NCBI GenBank assembly: GCA_039027435.1
Contig: JBCCKF010000011.1
Location: 62,001 to 126,000, forward strand
Direction: 5' to 3'
From: CALBPI01 sp039027435
Lineage (GTDB): Bacteria; Pseudomonadota; Gammaproteobacteria; Steroidobacterales; Woeseiaceae
DNA length: 64,000 nt
In this document: one piece after another, positions 8,502-15,681 of the stretch
Layout of the letters: every line of letters starts with the position of its first letter
Position numbering within the stretch: the stretch's first letter is position 1
Translations under genes and position numbers: made by a program
The notes under the pieces: model-generated
The model's input: the letters and a program-made list of their open reading frames with translations, nothing else
What the model was told of the DNA's origin: nothing
Database searches by the model: none

Positions 8502-8678
8502 ATGAATGACGCATCACGCCGCAAAGATCCTGTAGACGCTTTTCAAAACCCCGACACCCGCGAACGCTGGGAGTGGGTTCAGCAAGCCATCGGGTTTGCT
8601 GAAGACGATTGCGCCAGAGAGTTTGAATACCGAAACGAAAGAGACGTTGAAGTGGCACCTTCGCCATTCATCGAGTAA
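8502..8678 (+). CDS. Small hypothetical protein, 58 residues
   Basis: ATG 8502 to TAA 8678, too short for most gene callers. The product begins MNDASRRKDPVDAF and has a tryptophan/glutamate-rich centre (RERWEWVQQAIGFAEDD). It is acidic overall, with one cysteine and no hydrophobic segment. No clear Shine-Dalgarno was found and no family is recognised. It lies 79 bp after the 75-residue ORF and 33 bp before the next. Confidence 0.45.
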   Translation: MNDASRRKDPVDAFQNPDTRERWEWVQQAIGFAEDDCAREFEYRNERDVEVAPSPFIE

Positions 8679-8711
8679 TCGCGGCAGCGATTGATTCAAG
8701 GACCCACAGAT

Positions 8712-8852
8712 ATGGAAATCACAATGCAATGGTGGGATGACGCGGACGACCTGTTCTATGCGTTTCTCCTCAAAATTCAGGCACTGGCCCACTGGACCCC
8801 GGCCATCGCCAAATCCCTGATCCTCGCTCTGGCGGTGTTCGCACTGGGCTGA
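8712..8852 (+). CDS. Tiny putative membrane protein, 46 residues
   Basis: ATG 8712 to TGA 8852, with AAGGA about a dozen bases upstream. The N-terminus is acidic and tryptophan-containing (MEITMQWWDDADDLFYAF). The C-terminus is one hydrophobic stretch, AIAKSLILALAVFALG, long enough for a membrane helix. It resembles single-span small membrane proteins in layout, but no family is recognised. It is third of the three small ORFs between ppnN and htpG. Confidence 0.45.
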   Translation: MEITMQWWDDADDLFYAFLLKIQALAHWTPAIAKSLILALAVFALG

Positions 8853-8871
8853 TCGATACCCGACCGCTTGA

Positions 8872-8910
8872 AAAACCGATGTTGGCACCCATATGCCCGA
8901 CATCGGTTTT
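8872..8910 (+). terminator. Inverted repeat immediately upstream of htpG
   Basis: Arms AAAACCGATGT (8872-8882) and ACATCGGTTTT (8900-8910) pair perfectly over 11 bp around a 17-nt loop that itself contains CATATG. It ends 17 bp before the htpG ATG. It can be read as a terminator of the small ORFs (the descending arm ends in TTTT) or as a leader hairpin next to the htpG ribosome-binding site. Confidence 0.55.
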
Positions 8911-8927
8911 GTTGAGGAAAGGGCGGG

Positions 8928-10796
8928 ATGACCGACACCAATCAGACGACCTACGGCTTTCAGGCCGAGGTTAAGCAGCTACTCAAGCTGATGATCCACT
9001 CCTTGTATAGCAACAAGGAGATTTTTCTTCGTGAGCTGATCTCCAACGCCTCGGATGCGCTCGATAAGCTGCGTTTTGAGTCGATTGAGACACCGGCTTT
9101 GCTCGGCGATGACACCGAGCTTCAGATCACACTGGATTTTGATGCGGATGCGGGGACGCTCACGATCACCGACAACGGTATCGGTATGAGCCGCGAGGAT
9201 GCAGCTGCCAATCTCGGCACGATTGCACGCTCCGGGACCGCGGAGTTCCTCGGCAAGCTTGGCGACGATGAGCGAGAGAATGCGCGTCTCATCGGTCAGT
9301 TTGGTGTCGGGTTTTACGCATCCTTCATCGTTGCGGATGAGGTACGAGTCGAAAGTCGACGCGCCGATTTGAAGGCCGACGAAGGCGTTGTCTGGATGTC
9401 CCGCGGGGATGGTGAGTACACACTCGAATCCGCCGATCTCGATTTTCGTGGCACGCGAATCACGCTGACACTGAAGGCGGACGAACGCGAGTTTGCGGAT
9501 CGATTCCGAATCCAGAATCTGGTTCGCCGTTATTCCGATCACATTGCCTTTCCGGTGCAGATGCCGGCGAGCGGTGAAGACGCCGAGGGCTTTGAGACGA
9601 TCAACTCGGCCACGGCGTTGTGGACCCGTTCGCGCAGTGAGGTCACGGATGAGGAATACCGGGAGTTCTACCAGCATATTTCTCATGATTTCGAGGCGCC
9701 CGCCACCTGGAGTCACAACAAGGTAGAAGGCAAGCGTGAATACACGAGCTTGCTGTATGTACCAAAGCGCGCGCCCTTTGATCTTTGGAACCGCGAGGCA
9801 CCGCGCGGGCTGAAACTGTACGTTCAACGCGTGTTCATCATGGATGACGCGGAGCAGTTCCTGCCGCTGTATCTGCGCTTCATCCGCGGTGTGGTCGATG
9901 CTGCCGATCTGCCGCTCAACGTGTCACGTGAGCTGCTGCAGTCCACTCCGGGCGTTGAGGCAATGCGAAGTGCACTGACGAAACGTGCCCTTACGATGTT
10001 GAAGAAGCTGTCTACCGACGACGAAGCGTTGTTCGGTGAAATCTGGGATACGTTCGGTGAGGTACTCAAGGAGGGGCTCGCCGAAGACACGACCAACCGT
10101 GACCAGCTGATGGAGCTCCTGCGCTTCAATACAACGGTATCGACAGATGCGAGTCAGAGAGAGTCGCTTGCGCAGTACGTCGAGCGGCGCAAGGAAGGGC
10201 AAGAGGCAATCTATTACCTGACCGCGGAGTCGCTCGCTGCAGCCAAGGCAAGCCCCCATTTGGAGGTGTTCCGCAAACGCGGTATCGAGGTGCTGCTACT
10301 GACCGATCGCCTCGATGAATGGGCGATCAGCTACCTGACCGAATATGACGGAAAACCGTTGCAGGATATCCGCCGCGATGGCTTGGAATTGCCCGAGGGT
10401 GAATCCGAAGCAGCGGAAGAGACTGACGTTGCAGACGATGGTGTTATCGAGCGCCTCAAGTCCAGTCTGGGCGAAACCGTCGCCGATGTACGTGCCAGTG
10501 ATCGTCTGGTGGACTCGCCAGCCTGCCTCGTTGCCGCCCGTGACGATATCGGCGATCAGATGCGACGTATGCTGGAAGCTGCAGGTCAGGAGGTGCCGGA
10601 GAGCAAGCCTACGCTCGAGATCAACCTGGCGCACGGCCTGGTGCGCCAGATGTCGGCGACCGATGATGATGCTCGATTTACAGACCTCGCCAATGTTGTC
10701 GTCGGTCAGGCGCAGATTGCGGAGGGGCGCCTTCCTAGCGACCCAGCGGTATATGTGAACACGCTCAACCGGTTACTGTCCGGCGCTGTCGACTAG
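8928..10796 (+). CDS. htpG: Molecular chaperone HtpG (Hsp90)
   Basis: 622 residues, the normal bacterial length, with a GAGGAAAGGG Shine-Dalgarno before ATG 8928. The GHKL ATP-binding domain is clear: IHSLYSNKEIFLRELISNA, TDNGIGM and GQFGVGFYASF. The middle domain includes the WTRSRSEVTDEEYREF and LYVPKRAPFDLW blocks, and the C-terminal dimerisation domain is complete. It folds client proteins in the cytosol under ATP control. Its TAG shares the CTAG palindrome with the stop of the convergent transporter gene, a 4-bp overlap. Confidence 0.97.
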   Translation: MTDTNQTTYGFQAEVKQLLKLMIHSLYSNKEIFLRELISNASDALDKLRFESIETPALLGDDTELQITLDFDADAGTLTITDNGIGMSREDAAANLGTIARSGTAEFLGKLGDDERENARLIGQFGVGFYASFIVADEVRVESRRADLKADEGVVWMSRGDGEYTLESADLDFRGTRITLTLKADEREFADRFRIQNLVRRYSDHIAFPVQMPASGEDAEGFETINSATALWTRSRSEVTDEEYREFYQHISHDFEAPATWSHNKVEGKREYTSLLYVPKRAPFDLWNREAPRGLKLYVQRVFIMDDAEQFLPLYLRFIRGVVDAADLPLNVSRELLQSTPGVEAMRSALTKRALTMLKKLSTDDEALFGEIWDTFGEVLKEGLAEDTTNRDQLMELLRFNTTVSTDASQRESLAQYVERRKEGQEAIYYLTAESLAAAKASPHLEVFRKRGIEVLLLTDRLDEWAISYLTEYDGKPLQDIRRDGLELPEGESEAAEETDVADDGVIERLKSSLGETVADVRASDRLVDSPACLVAARDDIGDQMRRMLEAAGQEVPESKPTLEINLAHGLVRQMSATDDDARFTDLANVVVGQAQIAEGRLPSDPAVYVNTLNRLLSGAVD

Positions 10797-12271
10797 CGGT
10801 TTTGTCGCAGATGCGCCGGCACCAGTCGGCGTTCTGCGAGATCGAACAGTAAATCCGTCAGCACAGCGAGCGCAGCCGCTGGCAGGGCGCCTTGCAAGAT
10901 CAGGTTTGTGTCATTCAGTGCGAGCCCGGTCACGATGGGTTGACCGAGTCCGCCGGCACCGATGAAGGCCGCGAGCGTCGCTGTGCCGATGCTGATGACG
11001 GCTGCCACGCGCAAGCCGGCGATAATGTGTGGCATGGCAAGTGGCACGAGTACATAGCGGCGGCGTTCGCTTTGCGTCATCCCTAAAGCGGTGGCGACCG
11101 TCAGGTGATCGGGCTCGATGGAGTTGAATGCGGTTAGCGTTGCGCGCACGACGGGGAGTAGCGCGTAGAGAAACAAGGCGATGACCGCAGGCAGCCAACC
11201 GATCCCGAATATCGGAATCATCAACGCCAATAGAGCAATCGACGGTATCGTCTGAATCAGACTGCAGATATAGAGCAGCGCCGACGACGCGCGCGGCAGA
11301 GGCTGTACTACCATCGCGAGTATGACGCCGAAACTCGACGCCGCGAGCAGTGCGACCAGCGTCAGCTGAATATGTCTGAGCGTGTTGCGGATCAGATCAT
11401 CGACGACTGAAGACGACGCGGTGTCCGCGCCGGTTGACTCCACCAGCCCCGTTTCACGAAGAAACTGTGCCGCAACGCTTGCGATTGGCTGCTTGTCCAT
11501 GACCGCGAGCGCATTCAGCGCCTGCATGCGCTGCTCATCGATGCTCCCTTCCAGCAGTGCGAGGACTGCTGCGACGTCATCGGGCAGATCGTCTCGACCC
11601 AGCCAGACGGCGTCGTAGCGGGGAAAAAAACCGAGGTCGTCGTCGAGCAGGGTTAAGTTGGCGCGCGCGAGTTCTCCATCGGTCGAGTAGGCGTCGGTGA
11701 TATCGATACTGCCGTCGGCCAGGGCTTTATAAGCCAGCCCGTGTTCGATACTGCGCACTGGCAGCGACAGACCGTAATGCGTTGCAAGGGCATCCCAGCC
11801 GTCATTACGCGCGCGGAATTCGTGGCTCACGGCGACGCGAAGGCGGTCCGCGCGCTTAAGATCGGAGATGTTGGCGAGGTTGTTCGCACCTGCAACAGTT
11901 TCCCGGATAGCGAGCACGTAGGTGTTGTTGAATCCAGGTGGTGAGTAGGCGCGCAGTCCGATTTGTTGGAGTTCTGTATCGAGATCGGCAGACGGATCGG
12001 CGTCAAGAATCGCGCTTCTGATCGTGCCCGTGTACTCGGGGTAGATATCGATTTCGCCGCGGTTCAGAGCGTCATAGCAGATCTTGGTGCCACCCAGACC
12101 CGGTTTGCGTTCGACGCGAAATCCACGCGATTCGAGCAACTGAGCCGCGATCTCAGCAAGCAGGTAGCTCTCCGTAAAGTTCTTACTGCCGACGGTAACT
12201 GTATCTGCACCCGCCGCAATTCTCGCGGTGAGCAACAACACCATGGCGACGAATAAGCGACTCACAGGCAT
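10793..12271 (-). CDS. Fused osmolyte-binding protein and permease of an ABC importer (glycine betaine/choline type)
   Basis: 492 residues. A signal peptide (residues 1-21) is followed by an OpuAC/ProX-type binding domain to about residue 270, with VTVGSKNFTESYLLAEI and GEIDIYPEYTGT. A ProW-type permease domain follows, with about five membrane segments between 295 and 485. The EAA-like loop holds ATALGMTQSERRRYVLVPLAMPHI. The binding domain must lie in the periplasm, ahead of the first permease helix. In some bacteria such systems import betaine, choline or proline betaine. It overlaps the upstream ATPase gene by 10 bp, giving a two-gene importer operon. Confidence 0.9.
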   Translation of the reverse strand: MPVSRLFVAMVLLLTARIAAGADTVTVGSKNFTESYLLAEIAAQLLESRGFRVERKPGLGGTKICYDALNRGEIDIYPEYTGTIRSAILDADPSADLDTELQQIGLRAYSPPGFNNTYVLAIRETVAGANNLANISDLKRADRLRVAVSHEFRARNDGWDALATHYGLSLPVRSIEHGLAYKALADGSIDITDAYSTDGELARANLTLLDDDLGFFPRYDAVWLGRDDLPDDVAAVLALLEGSIDEQRMQALNALAVMDKQPIASVAAQFLRETGLVESTGADTASSSVVDDLIRNTLRHIQLTLVALLAASSFGVILAMVVQPLPRASSALLYICSLIQTIPSIALLALMIPIFGIGWLPAVIALFLYALLPVVRATLTAFNSIEPDHLTVATALGMTQSERRRYVLVPLAMPHIIAGLRVAAVISIGTATLAAFIGAGGLGQPIVTGLALNDTNLILQGALPAAALAVLTDLLFDLAERRLVPAHLRQNR

Positions 12272-12984
12272 TGCTCTATCAGCTTTGCCGCATACTCATC
12301 TTGCGGATCCGCGAGCACTTCGTGCTTTGGCCCTTGTCGCACAATGCGCCCGCCGGACAGGATGACGAAGTAATCAGCAAGTCGTTTTGCCTCGGCGAGA
12401 TCGTGTGTCACCAGAAGGCAGCTATTGATCTCGTCGTTTCGCATCTCGAGAAACTGTGCGTGAGTATCGCTTCGGGTGATGGCGTCGAGTCCGGAAAAGG
12501 CTTCGTCCAGGAGCAACAATTCCGGGGCGAGTGCCAACGCACGACAGATGCCGGCTCTTTGCTGTTGACCACCGGAAAGTTCGTTCGGGTAACGGGACAA
12601 CTGCGATTCAGTAAGCTGCATGCGTTGGCTGAGTGCGAGTACGCGCGCTGCTATTGTTGCCGGATCGCGACCCGCGATCTTCATCGGCAATTCGATATTG
12701 GATCGCACGCTCATGTGCGGCAATAGTGCAATCTGCTGCAATGCGTATCCGGTGCGAAAGCGGACTTCGCGCAGAGACCGTGGTGTCAGAGGTTGTGCGT
12801 TGCGAAGGACCGTACCGCTGGTTGCAGGCTGCAGTCCATTGAGCAGTCGCAGGAGTGTGGATTTGCCACTGCCGCTGGCACCAATCGCCGCGACGATGGT
12901 CTGTTCAGGTATGACAAGGTCAATATCGTGGAGGATTCGCATCTCGCCGATGTCCACGCAGACCGATTGGAGCTCGGCAATCAT
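12262..12984 (-). CDS. ABC transporter ATP-binding protein for the osmolyte importer
   Basis: 240 residues from ATG 12984; the open frame to 13098 would run into the msrB promoter region and was rejected. Walker A is GASGSGKST, the signature LSGGQQQRAG and Walker B LLLLDEAFSG. It is shorter than ProV/OpuCA because the C-terminal CBS osmosensing domains are absent; it ends soon after the nucleotide-binding domain. It energises import by the fused binding-permease protein directly downstream. Transport of a betaine-type solute is inferred from that partner. Confidence 0.9.
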   Translation of the reverse strand: MIAELQSVCVDIGEMRILHDIDLVIPEQTIVAAIGASGSGKSTLLRLLNGLQPATSGTVLRNAQPLTPRSLREVRFRTGYALQQIALLPHMSVRSNIELPMKIAGRDPATIAARVLALSQRMQLTESQLSRYPNELSGGQQQRAGICRALALAPELLLLDEAFSGLDAITRSDTHAQFLEMRNDEINSCLLVTHDLAEAKRLADYFVILSGGRIVRQGPKHEVLADPQDEYAAKLIEQCL

Positions 12985-13082
12985 GCGCTGCAGTGTTACC
13001 GACGTCCGTGCTGGCTGCAACCAGTCCGGGACTGGTCGACAGAGATGTGCGCGTAATACAATTGGTGGGCTAAGGAGGCGCC

Positions 13083-13502
13083 ATGGCTGCAAAACCATCG
13101 AACCGTATCGACCGTACCGAGCTTGAGGCGCGGGTGAAGAACCTCACGCCCGAGCAACGGGAGATCACCCAAAACAAAGGCACGGAGCGTGCGTTTACTG
13201 GCGAGTACCTGGACCACAAGGCGGATGGCACGTATTGCTGCGTGGTTTGCCAGTCGCCGCTTTTCAGTTCAGAGCACAAATACGATTCCGGTTCGGGCTG
13301 GCCAAGCTTTTTCCTGCCATTGGCTGGGGACAACGTCTCGGTGCAGCGCGATACCAGTCACGGCATGATCCGCGAGGAAGTACTTTGCGCAAACTGTGGC
13401 GCGCACCTCGGGCATGTTTTTCCTGATGGGCCCAAGCCCACCGGTCAGCGTTTTTGCATAAACTCGGCGGCACTCGATTTCGCTGATAAGGAAAACCAAT
13501 AA
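13083..13502 (+). CDS. msrB: Peptide methionine (R)-S-oxide reductase MsrB
   Basis: 139 residues, preceded by an excellent TAAGGAGG. Zinc cysteines are C53, C56, C102 and C105, and the catalytic Cys125 sits in GQRFCINSAAL. SGSGWPSF and RDTSHGM are further family signatures. It repairs methionine-R-sulfoxide in oxidised proteins, without a signal peptide here. Its TAA overlaps the ATG of the FKBP lipoprotein (TAATG), so the pair is translationally coupled. Confidence 0.96.
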   Translation: MAAKPSNRIDRTELEARVKNLTPEQREITQNKGTERAFTGEYLDHKADGTYCCVVCQSPLFSSEHKYDSGSGWPSFFLPLAGDNVSVQRDTSHGMIREEVLCANCGAHLGHVFPDGPKPTGQRFCINSAALDFADKENQ

Positions 13503-14008
13503 TGAAAGTGAATAATCAAGCCTGGCGATTGCTGATGTTGCTTTTGCCGCTGGTCATGGTTGCCGGCTGCCAATCTCAGGCCAAAGACTGCGTACAGATG
13601 GAGAAACCTATGAACACGTTCGAACCTTCCGTGCCTACCGATGTGGAGGGATTGACCGCTACCGTAGTCAGCCCGGGACGGGATATGGCGGTTGGCGATG
13701 GCGACTTCGCGAACATGCACTACACAGGCTGGTTGTTTGACGCCGAAGCCGAAGATGGCCGTGGCAAAAAATTCGATAGTTCACGTGATCGCAATCAGAC
13801 GTTCGAGTTCCCGCTGGGCGCCGGTCGTGTCATCAAGGGTTGGGATATCGGCGTTGCTGGCATGCAGATTGGTGAAGTTCGCACACTCAAGATTGCGCCG
13901 GAACTCGGCTATGGTTCACGCGGTGCGGGAGGGGCGATTCCGCCGAACGCAACGCTGATGTTCGAAGTTGAGCTCGTCAGCTTCAAGCGCTGCCAGGTCT
14001 TCGAATAG
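13502..14008 (+). CDS. FKBP-type peptidyl-prolyl isomerase lipoprotein
   Basis: 168 residues. A lipoprotein signal ends at VAGC (Cys23), predicting a lipid-anchored periplasmic protein. A single FKBP domain covers about residues 55-165: ANMHYTGWLFD, FEFPLGAGRVIKGWDIG, APELGYGSRGAGGAIPP and FEVELVSF. It catalyses cis-trans isomerisation of prolyl bonds during envelope protein folding. Coupling to msrB suggests a shared role in protein repair, but MsrB appears cytosolic, so they act in different compartments. Confidence 0.92.
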   Translation: MKVNNQAWRLLMLLLPLVMVAGCQSQAKDCVQMEKPMNTFEPSVPTDVEGLTATVVSPGRDMAVGDGDFANMHYTGWLFDAEAEDGRGKKFDSSRDRNQTFEFPLGAGRVIKGWDIGVAGMQIGEVRTLKIAPELGYGSRGAGGAIPPNATLMFEVELVSFKRCQVFE

Positions 14009-14020
14009 GCAGGACCGGCG

Positions 14021-14497
14021 ATGACGCTGCAGTCTCGACTGGGTTTCGCATTCGTGGGTGGATGCACGGTTGCGCTGGCGCTGTCGCTCATTGCCGCCTT
14101 TCTGATTCATGTCGTCGATGACCGTCGTGACGAGGACATGATCGAAGCACATCCCGTGGACTTGCTGCTGGGTTACGACCAACTCGATCTGAAAGAGCTG
14201 CTTGGCGAGCCGCGCTACGAGTTGCCTGAGGTCAGAGAAGCGCCGGAATTGCCGACCTACAGACCGCCCGAGCGTGAGATTCGGGGGTTTGTGATGCTCG
14301 CTGTCGAAGTCGATGCTGAGGGTCGCTCGGTCGATGCACAGGTACTGGAGGCTGAACCCGCCGGACTGTTCGAAACCGAGGCGATTACGCAGGCATTGGC
14401 GGAGCGCTGGCCCGCGGGGTCACCTGGTATTCGCGATCATGTCGTACAGTTCACGGTGCCGAGCGGGAAACGAAGCGGACAACGACTCGCCGATTGA
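14021..14497 (+). CDS. Small membrane-anchored protein with TonB C-terminal-like domain
   Basis: 158 residues: one N-terminal membrane helix (about residues 9-29), a short acidic/proline linker (PEVREAPELPTYRPPE) and a C-terminal region, FVMLAVEVDAEGRSVDAQVL onwards, resembling the TonB C-terminal fold. The linker is much shorter than in a true TonB, so reaching an outer-membrane receptor is doubtful. It is 12 bp downstream of the FKBP gene, so probably the same transcript. Its last 47 bp overlap the convergent OmpA-like gene. Function unknown. Confidence 0.7.
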   Translation: MTLQSRLGFAFVGGCTVALALSLIAAFLIHVVDDRRDEDMIEAHPVDLLLGYDQLDLKELLGEPRYELPEVREAPELPTYRPPEREIRGFVMLAVEVDAEGRSVDAQVLEAEPAGLFETEAITQALAERWPAGSPGIRDHVVQFTVPSGKRSGQRLAD

Positions 14498-14900
14498 GTT
14501 TGCGACCCGATCGTGTCGCGTTATCCGCGATCGGTCTGCTGGCGCCAAATCCCTCGCTGGAGATTCGGTCCGCGGAAACGCCGCGCTCACGGAGTATGCG
14601 ACCAACGGCATTCGCCCTCTGCTGACTTAGCGCCAGATTGACCGAGTCGCTCCCCATTGAGTCGGTATGCCCCTCGATGAAGATCGAGGCTTGCGAACAC
14701 AGTACCGCTAACTCGGCGAGCGTATCGAGAGTCGATCGACTCTCGCCGAGGATTGCGGCCGTGCCGGGTTCGAAGCTGAGTGGTTGAGAGGCGAGTAACG
14801 CTGCGGCGTCTCTGTCACATCCTTCAATAATCTGCGGATCGGCGTGTGCACCGGGCGAGACGCAAAAAACGAAGCATAGCCACCAAATGCCGCGCCTCAT
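14451..14900 (-). CDS. OmpA-family C-terminal domain protein
   Basis: 149 residues with a signal peptide ending at AHA. The rest is an OmpA/MotB peptidoglycan-binding domain: IFIEGHTDSMGSDSVNLALS, QRANAVGRILRERGV, SSEGFGASRPIADN and KLNRRVVV. There is no beta-barrel and no lipobox, so it is a soluble periplasmic peptidoglycan-binding protein. Its ATG overlaps the stop of the upstream coiled-coil gene (ATGA), suggesting coupling. Confidence 0.88.
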   Translation of the reverse strand: MRRGIWWLCFVFCVSPGAHADPQIIEGCDRDAAALLASQPLSFEPGTAAILGESRSTLDTLAELAVLCSQASIFIEGHTDSMGSDSVNLALSQQRANAVGRILRERGVSADRISSEGFGASRPIADNATRSGRKLNRRVVVRFVSRSAP

Positions 14901-15520
14901 GCGGCGGTGTTAGCAGGGTCTCCGACCATTTCGCGAGCCTGTTCGACCCAGCGATCGCGACGTATACGACCTGGAAATTTCAACTTTTGGTCCAACGCGT
15001 CGATGTCCTGCTCTCTCATGGCGGCGAGATCCTGCAGTGTCCGAATGCCGTGCGTTTCGAGTCTGCGCGCCAACGCAGGACCGATACCGCGGATCGCCTG
15101 AATTCCTGAGTGTACCGATTGCCGACGGCGATTGTTCTGCGTCCGCCTGATCACAAGTTTCAGCTGCTTGCGGGTATTGCGGTGTTGTTCCTTCAGCGTT
15201 TCGAACGCACTCTTTGCCGTCTCGATATATTTGGATTGGCTACGAATCCTCGCATTCGCCTCATCCAGCGTTTCACGCAGTACACCGATCTGGCGTTGGG
15301 AGCGGTGATGCTGATCGCTGAGTTGCTGGCGAGTCTCGCGAAGTTGCTCGCGTTGCCGGGCCAACTGTTCGATGGTTTCCTGTTGTGCCGCCAGCTGTTG
15401 GCGCGCGCGTTCAACACGGATTTCAGCGTCGCGATCCTGGCGTTCGCGCCGCAAGGCCCAGCCGAGTGCGGTGCCAGCGGCAACGCAGCCAAACATGATT
15501 GCGATCGTTCCCGGTGTCAT
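14897..15520 (-). CDS. Membrane-anchored coiled-coil protein with C-terminal helix-hairpin-helix domain
   Basis: 207 residues from ATG 15520; the open frame to 15655 has no support. It has an N-terminal membrane helix (MTPGTIAIMFGCVAAGTALGW), then a long Gln/Arg/Glu-rich coiled coil (about residues 25-125), a basic linker and a C-terminal HhH segment, IQAIRGIGPALARRLETHG. The terminal part resembles the DUF4332/HhH modules that often bind DNA. The membrane anchor plus HhH could tether DNA to the membrane (inference). No named family is recognised. Confidence 0.75.
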   Translation of the reverse strand: MTPGTIAIMFGCVAAGTALGWALRRERQDRDAEIRVERARQQLAAQQETIEQLARQREQLRETRQQLSDQHHRSQRQIGVLRETLDEANARIRSQSKYIETAKSAFETLKEQHRNTRKQLKLVIRRTQNNRRRQSVHSGIQAIRGIGPALARRLETHGIRTLQDLAAMREQDIDALDQKLKFPGRIRRDRWVEQAREMVGDPANTAA

Positions 15521-15681
15521 AGCCGGACGTTCCCCTGTGTTGGTTATGTCTGATGCTATGCCCTTGGACACCGCCCGCGCCATGACGGAGTTGGCAAAAA
15601 CCACGCTCAGCCGATGATTCAGCGAGTCCGTCCAGTGCGTGTTTAGCATGTACAATGCTCGCTGATTCGCCGGATTGACGC

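Noticed and set aside
13228..13245. TGGCAC-like sigma-54 promoter in msrB
   Set aside because: Spacing between GG and GC is 8 nt rather than 10, and it lies inside a coding region.
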